A stretch of DNA of 64,000 bases from Pseudomonadota bacterium (GTDB lineage Bacteria; Pseudomonadota; Alphaproteobacteria; Rhizobiales; Xanthobacteraceae): assembly GCA_023387735.1 (NCBI GenBank), contig JAEWHP010000042.1, forward strand, positions 62,001-126,000, read 5' to 3'. The notes beneath the pieces are model-generated. The model had not been told where the DNA came from. It was given only the letters and a program-made list of their open reading frames with translations, and ran no database searches. Shown one piece after another: positions 7,784 through 16,427 of this stretch (within the stretch, counting starts at the first letter, position 1; each line of letters begins with the position of its first letter). Both the position numbers and the translations under genes were made by a program.

Positions 7784-8926
7784 TTATCGCAGCGTCCGAA
7801 AGAACTCCCGTACTTCCCCGACGAACAGGTCAGGCTGCTCGAATGCGGCGAAATGCCCACCCTTCGGCATTTCGCGCCAGTGCCGGATATTGGTGTAGCT
7901 CGCCTCCATCCATTCCCGCACCGGCGTGACGATTTCCTTGGGGAAGACAGCGACTCCGGTCGGCACCGTGACCTTGTGAGCCGTGCGGCGCTTCGGCCCA
8001 AAACTCTCCCAGTACAGGCGGGCCGATGACGCGGCGCTCGCCGTAACCCAGTACAGCATGACATTGTCGAGCAGTTCGTCGCGGCTGAGGATGTTTTCGG
8101 GGTGGCCGTCGCAATCGGTCCAGGCCCAGAACTTTTCCAGAATCCACGCCGCCTGTCCGCTCGGCGAATCCGTTAGTGCATAGCCAAGCGTCTGCGGCCG
8201 GGTCGACTGCTGTTTGGAATAGCCGGAATCCCAGTCGGCGTAATATTTGATCCCTTTGAGCGCCCGCGCCTCCTCTGGCGTCGGCGCGCCCTCCACATTG
8301 GGCCGGACGCCCATCGCAAGCGTGATGTGAATGCCGGCGCAATGTTCGCCATCCTGCGCGCCGATTGCCGTGGTGACCGCCGAACCCCAGTCGCCGCCCT
8401 GCGCACCATAACGGGCGTACCCTAGGCGATCCATCAGCACCGCCCAGGCGGACGCAATGCGATCGACGCCCCAGCCGGTGATCGCCGGCTTGGCCGAAAA
8501 GCCGAAGCCGGGCAATGACGGGCAGACGACGTGAAACGCATCCGCGGCCTTGCCGCCATGCGCGGTCGGATCGGTCAGCGGCTCGATCACCTTGTGAAAT
8601 TCGACGATCGAACCCGGCCAGCCGTGGGTGATGATCAGCGGAATCGCTTCCGGATGCGGCGAGCGGACGTGCAGGAAGTGGATGTCGAGCCCGTCAATCC
8701 CGGTCTTGAACTGGGCGAAGCGATTGAGGCGAGCCTCGCGCTGGCGCCAATCATATGTCTCGGCCCAGTAGTGGCAGATATCCTTGATCCACTTGAGCGG
8801 CGCGCCCTGACTCCAGTCGCCGACCAGTTCGGCTTCCGGCCAGCGCGTCCTGCGCAACCGCGACTTCAGATCGTCCAGCACGTCGTCGCCGACGGAAATG
8901 CGATAGGGCCTGATTTCAGCGTGCAT
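7784..8926 (-). CDS. Epoxide hydrolase (microsomal type, alpha/beta hydrolase)
   Basis: 380-residue hydrolase converting an epoxide to a diol through an aspartyl ester. An N-terminal EHN domain covers roughly residues 1-110. The oxyanion motif HGWPGS is at 101-106, the nucleophile Asp179 lies in GGDWG, and the base is probably His358 in GGHFAAFEQ. Length is normal for the family and there is no signal peptide. It is downstream of the ketopantoate-reductase-like gene with a 45-base gap, so the two are probably cotranscribed. A role in degrading a xenobiotic or terpene-like compound is inference from neighbours. Confidence 0.88.
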   Translation of the reverse strand: MHAEIRPYRISVGDDVLDDLKSRLRRTRWPEAELVGDWSQGAPLKWIKDICHYWAETYDWRQREARLNRFAQFKTGIDGLDIHFLHVRSPHPEAIPLIITHGWPGSIVEFHKVIEPLTDPTAHGGKAADAFHVVCPSLPGFGFSAKPAITGWGVDRIASAWAVLMDRLGYARYGAQGGDWGSAVTTAIGAQDGEHCAGIHITLAMGVRPNVEGAPTPEEARALKGIKYYADWDSGYSKQQSTRPQTLGYALTDSPSGQAAWILEKFWAWTDCDGHPENILSRDELLDNVMLYWVTASAASSARLYWESFGPKRRTAHKVTVPTGVAVFPKEIVTPVREWMEASYTNIRHWREMPKGGHFAAFEQPDLFVGEVREFFRTLR

Positions 8927-8971
8927 GACAAAGTTCCTGATTGATGAGCAGCGGTCTGATCGGCGAACCGC

Positions 8972-10033
8972 TCAGTTGAGCCGTAACTCGGTGATATGCC
9001 GTGGATCCGGACTCAACTCGTTACGCTCCACACGCTTGACGATATCAGTCAGCGCGGCATTGGCCCGGCATGCGAGGCCGAGTTTTTCACCCTCGCGCAC
9101 GATCAGGCCGTTAATGAATTCGATCTCCGTACGCCGGCCCTTCTGCATGTCCTGCCCCATCGAGGGACGCTGCGCGCTCGAGGTACGCTTGCTGTCCTTG
9201 AAGCGCTGCCCATCGCAGGCGTGCATGGCCGCCTCGTCGCCCTCGCCGGCTCGCGCGATGGTTTCGGGAGGCAGATGCAGAATCTCCTCCAACTCATAGC
9301 CCTGCGCCTGCCCGACGCGGATGGCTTCGCTGCCGAGCCTGATCGAGAAGCGGCGGATCGGCTCGCGCTGCAACATCTCGCCGCCGGTCAGGCCGGTGCA
9401 TGCGGACAGCCCGTTGCCCATGGCATTCGCCACCAGTTTCGACCAGCGCTCACCCCACAGATTGCCGGTTACCTTGGCGCTGTCGGCGTATCCGACCAGC
9501 CGGCAAATCTCCTCTGCCCGCGGCGTGATGCGGCCGTGAACCTCGCCGGTCCGAAATACCGTGTGCGCCGCGCCGCCCTTGCCGGCGCCACGGTGGATGT
9601 GGCCGGGCGCCGGCAGGTTGACCGTGATGCTGCTCGCGATGCAGCCGAGCGTCTTGCCCCAGCCGACGATGCCGGCGATCGTCTCTTCATTCATGCAGTT
9701 CTGCAGTGAAACGACATAGCCGTCCGGCGCGAGATATTGCTGGATCAGCATGGTGGCCCAGGCCGTGTCATAGGACTTCATGCAGACAAAGGCGATATCG
9801 ACCGGCTTTTCCTTCGACAGGACCTGCGCGTCGGTGACATGCAGCGCCCGCACCGGAACCGAGAATTCCGCAACGTCCATGGCGTGGGTGACGCGCAGGC
9901 CATGCTTCCGCATATGTTCGACGTGCTCGGGCCATGGATCGATGAACGTCACGTCCTCGCCCGCCTGCACCATATGGGCGCCGGCATACCCGCCGACCGC
10001 ACCCGCTCCGACGATGACTATCCTCCGGCCCAT
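8972..10033 (-). CDS. Ketopantoate reductase family (ApbA/PanE-like) dehydrogenase
   Basis: 353-residue NADPH-dependent reductase with the N-terminal motif GAGAVGG (9-15) and the likely catalytic lysine in ERWSKLVANA (Lys199). True PanE makes pantoate for coenzyme A and is usually nearer 300 residues. This longer form, beside an epoxide hydrolase, may act on another 2-oxo or beta-hydroxy acid. The start ATG at 10033 immediately precedes the Rossmann strand. The 190 bases between this gene and the Bax-inhibitor gene hold no clear ORF. Family is firm, pantothenate role not claimed. Confidence 0.83.
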   Translation of the reverse strand: MGRRIVIVGAGAVGGYAGAHMVQAGEDVTFIDPWPEHVEHMRKHGLRVTHAMDVAEFSVPVRALHVTDAQVLSKEKPVDIAFVCMKSYDTAWATMLIQQYLAPDGYVVSLQNCMNEETIAGIVGWGKTLGCIASSITVNLPAPGHIHRGAGKGGAAHTVFRTGEVHGRITPRAEEICRLVGYADSAKVTGNLWGERWSKLVANAMGNGLSACTGLTGGEMLQREPIRRFSIRLGSEAIRVGQAQGYELEEILHLPPETIARAGEGDEAAMHACDGQRFKDSKRTSSAQRPSMGQDMQKGRRTEIEFINGLIVREGEKLGLACRANAALTDIVKRVERNELSPDPRHITELRLN

Positions 10034-10223
10034 GCTTCCTCCCGCTTTTCTTCTGAGGGTGAGGATAGCCCGTCGAGCAGTTGCACGGGAATAGCCCGAG
10101 CCAAGGGTCTGCGGATGGCAGCCCTGCGCGCGCGGGACGCCGGATCAGCAGAGCGAAACTTACATGTCGATTGTCAGCGCATCAGATTTACGATGCACTT
10201 TCAATAGCTTCGCTGCCTAATGA

Positions 10224-10937
10224 CTAACGTCGTCCGCCCATCAGGCGCAGCAGCATCATGAACAGGTTGATGAAGTTCAGATACAGCGACAGCGCGCCCA
10301 TCACGGCCTTGCGGCCCATCGAAGTAGCGTCATCGTTGCGGTCATACATCTCCTTGATCCGCTGGGTATCGTACGCCGTGAGGCCGGCAAACACGCCGAC
10401 GCCGATGATGGAGATCATCCAGTCTAGCCCGCTCGATCTCAGGAACAGGTTGACTAGGCTCGCGATGATGATGCCGATCAGGCCCATGAACAGGAACGTT
10501 CCGATGCCCGACAGGCTTCGCGGGGTGGTGTAACCCCAGAGGCTGAGCGCGCCGAATGCCGCCGCCGAGATGAAGAACACCCGCGTGATCGAGGACTCCG
10601 TGTAGATATGGAAGATGGTCGACAATGAGATCCCGACTAGGGCGGCATAGAGAAAGAACAATGCTCGCGCAGTTTCTACCGACAACGTGTTGATCCGGGC
10701 GCTGATAAAGAACACCAGCCCCAGCGGCGCCAGTATCAATACCCACATCATCGGGCTCTGAAGCAACTCAGGGCCGGTGAGCTGATAGGTCAGAAACGCG
10801 GCCACGCCGGTCAAGCCGACGCCCGCGGCCATGTAATTGTAGACGCGCAGCATGTACTGACGCAGGCCGGCGTCTATGGCGACGGCGCCGGTAGCGGGAA
10901 TTCCAGGGGCCGTTGCATTTCGATCGTAATCCGACAT
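10224..10937 (-). CDS. Bax inhibitor-1 / YccA family membrane protein
   Basis: 237-residue inner-membrane protein with seven hydrophobic segments. The family segment TAYDTQRIKEMYDRNDD, with its pH-sensing aspartates, is near the C-terminus, followed by a last segment LSLYLNFINLFMMLLRLMGG. Relatives are calcium-leak channels or modulators of membrane proteolysis. Its ribosome site overlaps the stop of the upstream membrane-protein gene (3-base gap), so the two are translationally coupled. The N-terminus starts directly before a soluble stretch, as expected. Physiological role in this organism is unknown. Confidence 0.92.
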   Translation of the reverse strand: MSDYDRNATAPGIPATGAVAIDAGLRQYMLRVYNYMAAGVGLTGVAAFLTYQLTGPELLQSPMMWVLILAPLGLVFFISARINTLSVETARALFFLYAALVGISLSTIFHIYTESSITRVFFISAAAFGALSLWGYTTPRSLSGIGTFLFMGLIGIIIASLVNLFLRSSGLDWMISIIGVGVFAGLTAYDTQRIKEMYDRNDDATSMGRKAVMGALSLYLNFINLFMMLLRLMGGRR

Positions 10938-10940
10938 GTT

Positions 10941-11551
10941 CTAACCCTCCCCGATGCCGGCGACCGCGCCGGCACGCTTCCGGCGCTCTGGGTCCACCGG
11001 ATGTGTATCGCCCCAATAGGACCAGAACGCCATGGCGAGCCCGACGAGGAACACCGCAGCCAGAATAAAGAACAGCGCCGATTGCTTGACCCACGAGATC
11101 GCCGGAACGGCCAGCGCCAACGCAAGTCCAAGAAAGCCGATTTGCAGCGACCGCAGGTGAACACCGGCTAGAAACGTACCCAACGCCAGCAGTACGAGAA
11201 GGATGAGGCTGGTGGCCAGCGTTGGCATCAGCTGCTGCACGCCTGCAAGGAGCATGATGTTCATCGTCACGAGAACGGCCAGCCAGTGCAGCGCCTGCGT
11301 CCACATCAGTCGAAAGCGTGAATCCTTGTCTTCGAGTTCCGACCATTGGGTGACGACGCAGACGATCCCCATCACGATGGCCAGGAACTCCCAATAGCCA
11401 ACGAGCGGCCGCTGCGAAATATTGGTGTAGCCACGCCCCCGATCGCCAGCGCAAGTATGGCCAGAAAAGGCAATTGCCTGCGAAGCAGGCTTCTCTTGCC
11501 GGCGTTGTGATCAACGACACTGCGATCTGACGACGCATCGAGCTCGGTCAT
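10941..11551 (-). pseudogene. Membrane protein gene split by a one-base frameshift
   Basis: Two overlapping frames make one protein of about 203 residues. The first, from ATG 11551, reads MTELDASSDRS and enters a hydrophobic segment FLAILALAIGGVA, then goes off frame. The second, lacking its own good start, continues YTNISQRPLVGYWEFLAIV and runs through several more hydrophobic segments to the stop at 10941. Inserting one base near 11425-11440, for example GCC for GC before TAC or a longer run in CCCCC at 11436-11440, joins them seamlessly. I do not recognise the family. It is upstream of and coupled to the Bax-inhibitor gene. Either a true mutation or a sequencing error in the homopolymer; the rest of the frame looks intact, so decay is recent or only apparent. 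Confidence 0.75.
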
Positions 11552-11718
11552 GGGAAATGCCCACGCGGTATATGCCTGCCTGTGGCTATTCCGCCCTCCA
11601 ACCTGCACCTGCTCTGCCGAACGCGTGGCAGCGATACTCGCGCATCACCGCACTTCCGCGCTGTAGCGGCGATACTTCCGCACAGTTGCACCAATAGTGC
11701 ACCGCAGGACATCAGATG

Positions 11719-11747
11719 ATTACCCTAGCGGGACAGGGAATTACCCT
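11719..11747. repeat. Direct repeat ATTACCCT at 21-base spacing
   Basis: ATTACCCT occurs at 11719-11726 and 11740-11747, a 21-base period or two helical turns, in the divergent region between the frameshifted membrane gene and the DUF1269 gene. The in-phase spacing is what a dimeric regulator would need. The bases between also form a CCCT/AGGG dyad. No known regulator is assigned. Confidence 0.3.
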
Positions 11748-11916
11748 GAAAGACAAGCGCCGTTTCCCGTGTTTATCTCCCTGGTCAGGCAGATCCAACC
11801 GAAATGCGCATGGCATCGCAGCCTCTACGGGACTTTTGCACGTGCCCGAGCGTCAGCACGCTGCACCGTTGTATGCTGGATGCCATAACGAGACGTCAAG
11901 TCCAAAGGAGACTCCC

Positions 11917-12441
11917 ATGTCTGATCTGATCGTAATCGTTTATCCGTCCGAGGAGAAAGCCGAAGAAGTACGCCAGCGCCTGTTCAAACTGCAAAAAGAA
12001 TATTTAATCACCATCAACGACGCGGTCATTGCGGTAAAGACCGACGCAGGCGCGGTCAAACTGAACCAGCTCGTCAACACGACGGCCGTGGGAGCGGCCT
12101 CGGGAAGTTTTTGGGGCCTGCTGATCGGTGTACTTTTCCTCAATCCGATCGTAGGTGTGGCACTCGGCGCGGCATCGGGAGCCCTCGGTGGCGCGCTGTC
12201 CGATTTTGGTATCAACGACAATTTCATGAAGGAACTCGCGGCGAGCATCCAGCCGGGTAACGCCGCGCTGTTTGTTCTCATCAAGAACATGACGGCGGAC
12301 AAGGTTCTCAAGGAAATCCAGGATGCCGGAGGCACGGTGCTGAAAACGTCCCTTGACGAGTCGAAGGAACAGATATTGCGGGATGCTCTCGCCAAGGCAG
12401 CCCCCACCGAGACACCACCGCAACCGACACCGGCGACGTAA
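11917..12441 (+). CDS. DUF1269 domain membrane protein
   Basis: 174-residue protein of the DUF1269 family. It has a soluble beta-alpha start (MSDLIVIVYPSEEKAEEV), a glycine-rich hydrophobic hairpin near residues 60-100 (GSFWGLLIGVLF, GVALGAASGALGGAL), a soluble domain and a proline/threonine tail. The frame opens at 11716, but ATG 11917 with AAAGGAG seven bases before is the real start. Function unknown; relatives are small inner-membrane proteins found in stress gene groups, which matches the neighbours here. Confidence 0.88.
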   Translation: MSDLIVIVYPSEEKAEEVRQRLFKLQKEYLITINDAVIAVKTDAGAVKLNQLVNTTAVGAASGSFWGLLIGVLFLNPIVGVALGAASGALGGALSDFGINDNFMKELAASIQPGNAALFVLIKNMTADKVLKEIQDAGGTVLKTSLDESKEQILRDALAKAAPTETPPQPTPAT

Positions 12442-12504
12442 GTGCAGTTCGGCGACCGCAGCCGGTTGCCGGAATGTAAGAGAACATTGGAGCCAGCGCC
12501 GTCT

Positions 12505-12547
12505 GTGGCGGGTCTGATTCTGCAGGACTGAATCAGACCCTAGCCAC
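12505..12547. terminator. Hairpin shared by two convergent genes
   Basis: Perfect 11-base arms GGGTCTGATTC (12510-12520) and GAATCAGACCC (12530-12540) with a 9-base loop, extended by GTGGC (12505-12509) and GCCAC (12543-12547) across a two-base bulge. It lies between the convergent DUF1269 and metallophosphoesterase genes and its right arm overlaps the latter's TAG stop. There is no T run on either side, so it is a strong stem rather than a textbook intrinsic terminator. Confidence 0.6.
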
Positions 12548-14288
12548 CGCCCTGAGGTTGCCCGTCTACAACGATGCGCTCGGGCGTAAGCAGGCCGAAT
12601 GATCCGTCGTGCTGCGCCGCCAGCGTATGAATGTAGAAGTAGGTATTCTCGTCGTCGGTCGCTTCCATGACCGGGGAAGGCGCCGACACGATCGAGAGGC
12701 CGGCACATTTTCCGATCCAGTCGGTATGCCGGTGACCATGCAACAGCACGGCCCGGTCACCCAATGCCTGCAATCGGCGAACAAACCAGTTTCCATTCAC
12801 CAATGCTGTACCTATTCGCTCGGACAGTACCTTTGTGACTGTCGGATATTCGATGACATGGTGGTGAAGCGCGATGACCCAGCAGGCCCCGGGATACTGC
12901 GCGGCGGCAATCTCAATCCCCTTTACCTGCTCCAACGAAATCATCCCCAGAGCGTTGGTAAAGGAGAAGTGCGTATCCGCGTTCGAGTCCAACAGGATAA
13001 TACCGAGACCGTCTGCGCGGTCGGGCGGCAACACCATCGGGAATACTGCCGCCCATAGTTCATTCAGAGCCCTGGATAGTCTCGGTCTTCCGACGTCGGC
13101 AAATCTGGCGATCTCCGCGCGATGCGGATCGAGCGCTTCGGAGAGGCTGCCGGCCAGGCAGCGTCCGGCTTGATCGATCAGACGAACGCGCCCGCCATGA
13201 AGCGCATCAGCAGCGGACAGAAACCGGAGCCGGCGCAAGGTTCTGTTCGGACTAGTCGGAAGATCGAGGCGGGCCGGATTGGCGCGGTCGACGATGTTGA
13301 GATCATGGTTTCCTGGCAGTATCAGAGCCCGCTCGGCGAGCGGGGGATAGGCCATCAGCGCGTCGAAAAATTCCGACCATTCCGCGGAGCGGCCCGCATC
13401 TGTCATGTCGCCGGTGATGACAATGGCGTCGATGGGATTTTTCGCGTGGATTGAGTCCAGCTGCGCGAGCAGACGGTTGAGGCGCCCATTTCCACGCGGG
13501 CCCGCGCGGCCGCTCTCGATCCGAAAGCCGTAGCGCTCGCCCACAACGTGAATGTCCGACAAGTGGGCGATGCGCCACGTGCGGCCCGCGCGCGGATTTC
13601 CAGGAAACTCACCAAAATCCCGAAGCCGGGGCATAGTCGCGTCGGCGACTGCCCAGACGAGCGAGGCGACGGCGAGGTAGGCGGCCACAAGCACGATGCT
13701 GTTGGCCAGGGCGACGGAAACCAGATCGCGGGGCGAAGCAAGATCCGTGACATGCCCCAGCCAGCGCGAGCTCGGCCAACTAACCAGCAACACTGCCAGC
13801 GCAGCAGCAGAGATGACGACGCCTGCCGCCCCGGCGGTGCCGGCGCGCACCGCCGCGAGCTGCTGTTCATTGAGACGCGATTGCACCAACTTCTCGACGA
13901 GCTGTCGCAAACCCTCCCGGCAAACGATGTAGATCGGTTCGACGGCGAGCGAATTCAGGGACCAAAAGCTGCTCTCGGCCATGCGAAACATCGATCGCAC
14001 GCCGAAAAACCCAAGGGCGACGACAGCCACAAGAAGCAACGCGGGCCAGACGCCGAGGAGCGGTGATGTGATCTTGTGCGAAACCAGACTTACCCAGGCG
14101 GAAGCAACGAGCGGCGCCATTCCGAGCAGCAAGGCTGGGACAACAAACAGCATGATCCAGGACAGGATCAGCTTGGGAAAGCTGATCTCGGCAAGCATGC
14201 TGCCGGCAAGCGATAGCAGCGAGCGGCGCTTGGTGCTTGACGCGTCGTCCTCAACGTCGCCGCCGCGGGGATCGATGACTGGATTCAT
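12540..14288 (-). CDS. Membrane-anchored calcineurin-like metallophosphoesterase
   Basis: 582-residue protein with about four membrane segments in the first 215 residues (around 40-62, 78-100, 150-170, 190-213) and a cytoplasmic metallophosphoesterase domain after about 238. The metal ligands are all present: DIH (Asp245, His247), GDM (Asp294), GNHD (326-329), ALHHH and GHRH. That order defines two-metal phosphodiesterases acting on nucleotides, phospholipid headgroups or similar. The membrane anchor is unusual for the family and points to a lipid or membrane-near substrate, which is inference. It is read leftward with the AI-2E-like gene 44 bases upstream, likely one transcript. Confidence 0.85.
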   Translation of the reverse strand: MNPVIDPRGGDVEDDASSTKRRSLLSLAGSMLAEISFPKLILSWIMLFVVPALLLGMAPLVASAWVSLVSHKITSPLLGVWPALLLVAVVALGFFGVRSMFRMAESSFWSLNSLAVEPIYIVCREGLRQLVEKLVQSRLNEQQLAAVRAGTAGAAGVVISAAALAVLLVSWPSSRWLGHVTDLASPRDLVSVALANSIVLVAAYLAVASLVWAVADATMPRLRDFGEFPGNPRAGRTWRIAHLSDIHVVGERYGFRIESGRAGPRGNGRLNRLLAQLDSIHAKNPIDAIVITGDMTDAGRSAEWSEFFDALMAYPPLAERALILPGNHDLNIVDRANPARLDLPTSPNRTLRRLRFLSAADALHGGRVRLIDQAGRCLAGSLSEALDPHRAEIARFADVGRPRLSRALNELWAAVFPMVLPPDRADGLGIILLDSNADTHFSFTNALGMISLEQVKGIEIAAAQYPGACWVIALHHHVIEYPTVTKVLSERIGTALVNGNWFVRRLQALGDRAVLLHGHRHTDWIGKCAGLSIVSAPSPVMEATDDENTYFYIHTLAAQHDGSFGLLTPERIVVDGQPQGGG

Positions 14289-14332
14289 GACGGCCTTCTG
14301 ACCATGGCGAGCACGCCAGCGCTACTACTTCG

Positions 14333-15430
14333 CTATTTGAAGTCACGTTCCAGCCAGTCTTCGACATAGAGCCGGAGAACGGCGACACGGCCGACTGCAA
14401 ACAACGGCATCGCAAGTGCAATGCCCCATACGCCGAACAGCGAGCCAAACAGGACGATCGCTACCAGGGTCCATGCGGGAGGCAGCTCAACCGCCTGACG
14501 TTGAATGAGGGGGCCGACCACGTAGCCCTCGATGGACTGTATGACGGTGTAGATCCCGACGGCCCAGATCAGCATCGAGGGACCCAGAGGCATGGCGACC
14601 AGTCCGACCGGGATGGCCGCCAGTATTGGGCCGAGATAGGGCACGAAATTCGATACGCCAGCCTGCAGACCGAGCAAAAAAGCACCTGGAAGGCCCAATA
14701 GATAAAGGGCAAGCCAGACGCACGCGGTCATCAGCACGATCCTGATGAACTGTCCGACGAGCCATGAGCGGAGCACCCCTCCCATCTCGTCCAGCACGTC
14801 CCGCACACGCTCGCGCGACGAAGGCTTGACCAGCAACACTACGCCATCGCGGTAGGCTTGCGGATCGAGCGCGAAAAGCAGGCCGAGAAATACGATGACG
14901 AGGGTGTTGGCCAGGAAGCTGGACGCGGTCCCGACAGCCGTCTGGGCATGCCCGAACAGCTTGTCATGATCGGGAAACCAGCGGGAGAAATCACGACCGC
15001 CGTCCGGACCGAACAACTCGACCCCAACGGACTGGAGCCGCTGCTGCAGGATATCGATCTGGGCATCCATCACACGTATCAGCAGGCGCGCTTGTTCGGG
15101 GACCTTCCCTATTCCCCAGATGGCTCCCAGCACGATCATGCCCGTCAGGATGAGAATCACCAGCGTCAACCGCCACGCACGGCTAAAAGGCATCACCGGG
15201 CCGAGTGCCCGGGCACAGGCATCGAGAAACGATGCGAACAGGATGCCCGCGAAGATGATGAGGAGGCTGGACGACGTCCGCCATACCAGGAGAAGCCCGA
15301 GGGTGACACTCAATACGATGAGAGCCCCTGCGACGGTGAAACGACGTCCGGCGCCCTCTGCAGCCGGTGCGAACCCGGGCTGCTGAATGTTTTCGGCAGT
15401 TCTGTCTGGATCGGTCTTCGATCTTCCCAT
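14333..15430 (-). CDS. AI-2E / PerM family membrane transporter
   Basis: 365-residue inner-membrane protein of the PerM/AI-2E family with a typical eight-segment pattern. The family stretches LGLPGAFLLGLQAGVSNF and YLGPILAAIPVG are visible. The frame extends upstream, but ATG 15430 (MGRSKTDPDRT) with GAGG five bases before is preferred over a poor upstream extension. Members export varied small molecules or exchange ions and the autoinducer name is historical. Placed between the phosphoesterase and the response regulators; substrate unknown. Confidence 0.86.
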   Translation of the reverse strand: MGRSKTDPDRTAENIQQPGFAPAAEGAGRRFTVAGALIVLSVTLGLLLVWRTSSSLLIIFAGILFASFLDACARALGPVMPFSRAWRLTLVILILTGMIVLGAIWGIGKVPEQARLLIRVMDAQIDILQQRLQSVGVELFGPDGGRDFSRWFPDHDKLFGHAQTAVGTASSFLANTLVIVFLGLLFALDPQAYRDGVVLLVKPSSRERVRDVLDEMGGVLRSWLVGQFIRIVLMTACVWLALYLLGLPGAFLLGLQAGVSNFVPYLGPILAAIPVGLVAMPLGPSMLIWAVGIYTVIQSIEGYVVGPLIQRQAVELPPAWTLVAIVLFGSLFGVWGIALAMPLFAVGRVAVLRLYVEDWLERDFK

Positions 15431-15554
15431 TGAGCCTCGACACTCTTTCCGGACGATAACGGCTTCGGTTGGCTGCTTGCGACCGGCATGATCGCATGTT
15501 CGCTGGGGGCGCCTCAACCGGAAGAGCAGGTTCAACAGGCCAAAAGAGTAACCT

Positions 15555-16190
15555 TCAAAGTCCGATTAATTTTGTACGGATTGCATAGCGGACGAGTTCG
15601 GCCGTGGACGAAATATTGAGCTTGCGCATGGCCGACGCGCGGTGGGTCTCAACCGTCTTGACGCTCAAATTCAAAACCGCGCCCACGGACTTGTTGGTGT
15701 GCCCCTCCGCAATCAGCTGAACGACGCTCTGCTCTCGCGACGACAGCAAGACTTCCGACTTGTCCTTCTTGTTCGACAGATAGTCTTGAAGCAGCTTCTC
15801 CAGGAGGACACTGGTGAAGTAAGGTCGATGGTCGAGCAGCGCTTCGATTGCCGCAATGAGGTGGCTCCGCGCATCTGATTTGAGCAGGAACCCCCGCACG
15901 CCTGCCAGGAGAACTTCCGTCAGGATCTCCTCGCTTTCATGCATCGTGAGGATGAGCACTTCGGTGGGTAGATGATGCGATTTGATTCGACGGCTGACCT
16001 CCAGCCCGTTCATGACCGGCATCGAATAATCGACGATTGCCACATCCGGCTTGAGCTTCAAGGCCAGCGCAACGGCATCCCTGCCATCGACCGCCTCCCC
16101 ACACACGGCCCAGTCGGCGCGAGTTTCGATGATCGCGCGGAGACCGGACCGCACGACTTCATGGTCGTCCGCAATCAGGATCTGCTTCAC
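15555..16190 (-). CDS. NarL/FixJ-type response regulator
   Basis: 211-residue DNA-binding response regulator. The receiver domain has the acidic pair ADDHE near residue 8, the phosphorylated Asp at about 54 (IVDYSMP) and the conserved Thr/Lys positions (ILTMHES, LLKSDA). A LuxR-type helix-turn-helix follows (EGHTNKSVGAVLNLSVKTVETH). GTG 16190 is favoured because it gives the canonical (M)KQILIADDHE start; the frame runs on to 16217. It is one of two paralogous regulators beside a single kinase. Target genes unknown, probably its own neighbourhood. Confidence 0.88.
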   Translation of the reverse strand: MKQILIADDHEVVRSGLRAIIETRADWAVCGEAVDGRDAVALALKLKPDVAIVDYSMPVMNGLEVSRRIKSHHLPTEVLILTMHESEEILTEVLLAGVRGFLLKSDARSHLIAAIEALLDHRPYFTSVLLEKLLQDYLSNKKDKSEVLLSSREQSVVQLIAEGHTNKSVGAVLNLSVKTVETHRASAMRKLNISSTAELVRYAIRTKLIGL

Positions 16191-16285
16191 AGTGACGTTC
16201 CCATCGGTTGGAACCACTGGCCGGGGACTATCGGCGACCGCAATATGAGTAGACTAATGCGACAGTAAGACTGACTTATCGTACT

Positions 16286-16298
16286 GGGCAATTTGCCC
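16286..16298. repeat. Inverted repeat GGGCAA-T-TTGCCC
   Basis: A perfect 6-base dyad with a single central T, 96 bases upstream of the response regulator start. Its left half, within TGGGCAAT, recurs at 18412-18420 about 60 bases upstream of the histidine kinase gene. It may be an operator for the regulators themselves, but the shared motif is short. Confidence 0.35.
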
Positions 16299-16427
16299 GA
16301 CGTTAATCCAACAAAACCCTGAAACTCGTGGATGATTATTGGGATACCCCTGTTGGACCACCCTCGACATTCCGAACACGCCGCTCACCAATTGGCCCCC
16401 CCGCCCCCATGAACCAAACGGACCTCT

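Noticed and set aside
10083..10096. Minus-strand GG-N10-GC sequence upstream of the ketopantoate-reductase-like gene
   Set aside because: Spacing fits sigma-54 but both elements are poor (GGGCTAT and CGTGC), so chance is more likely.
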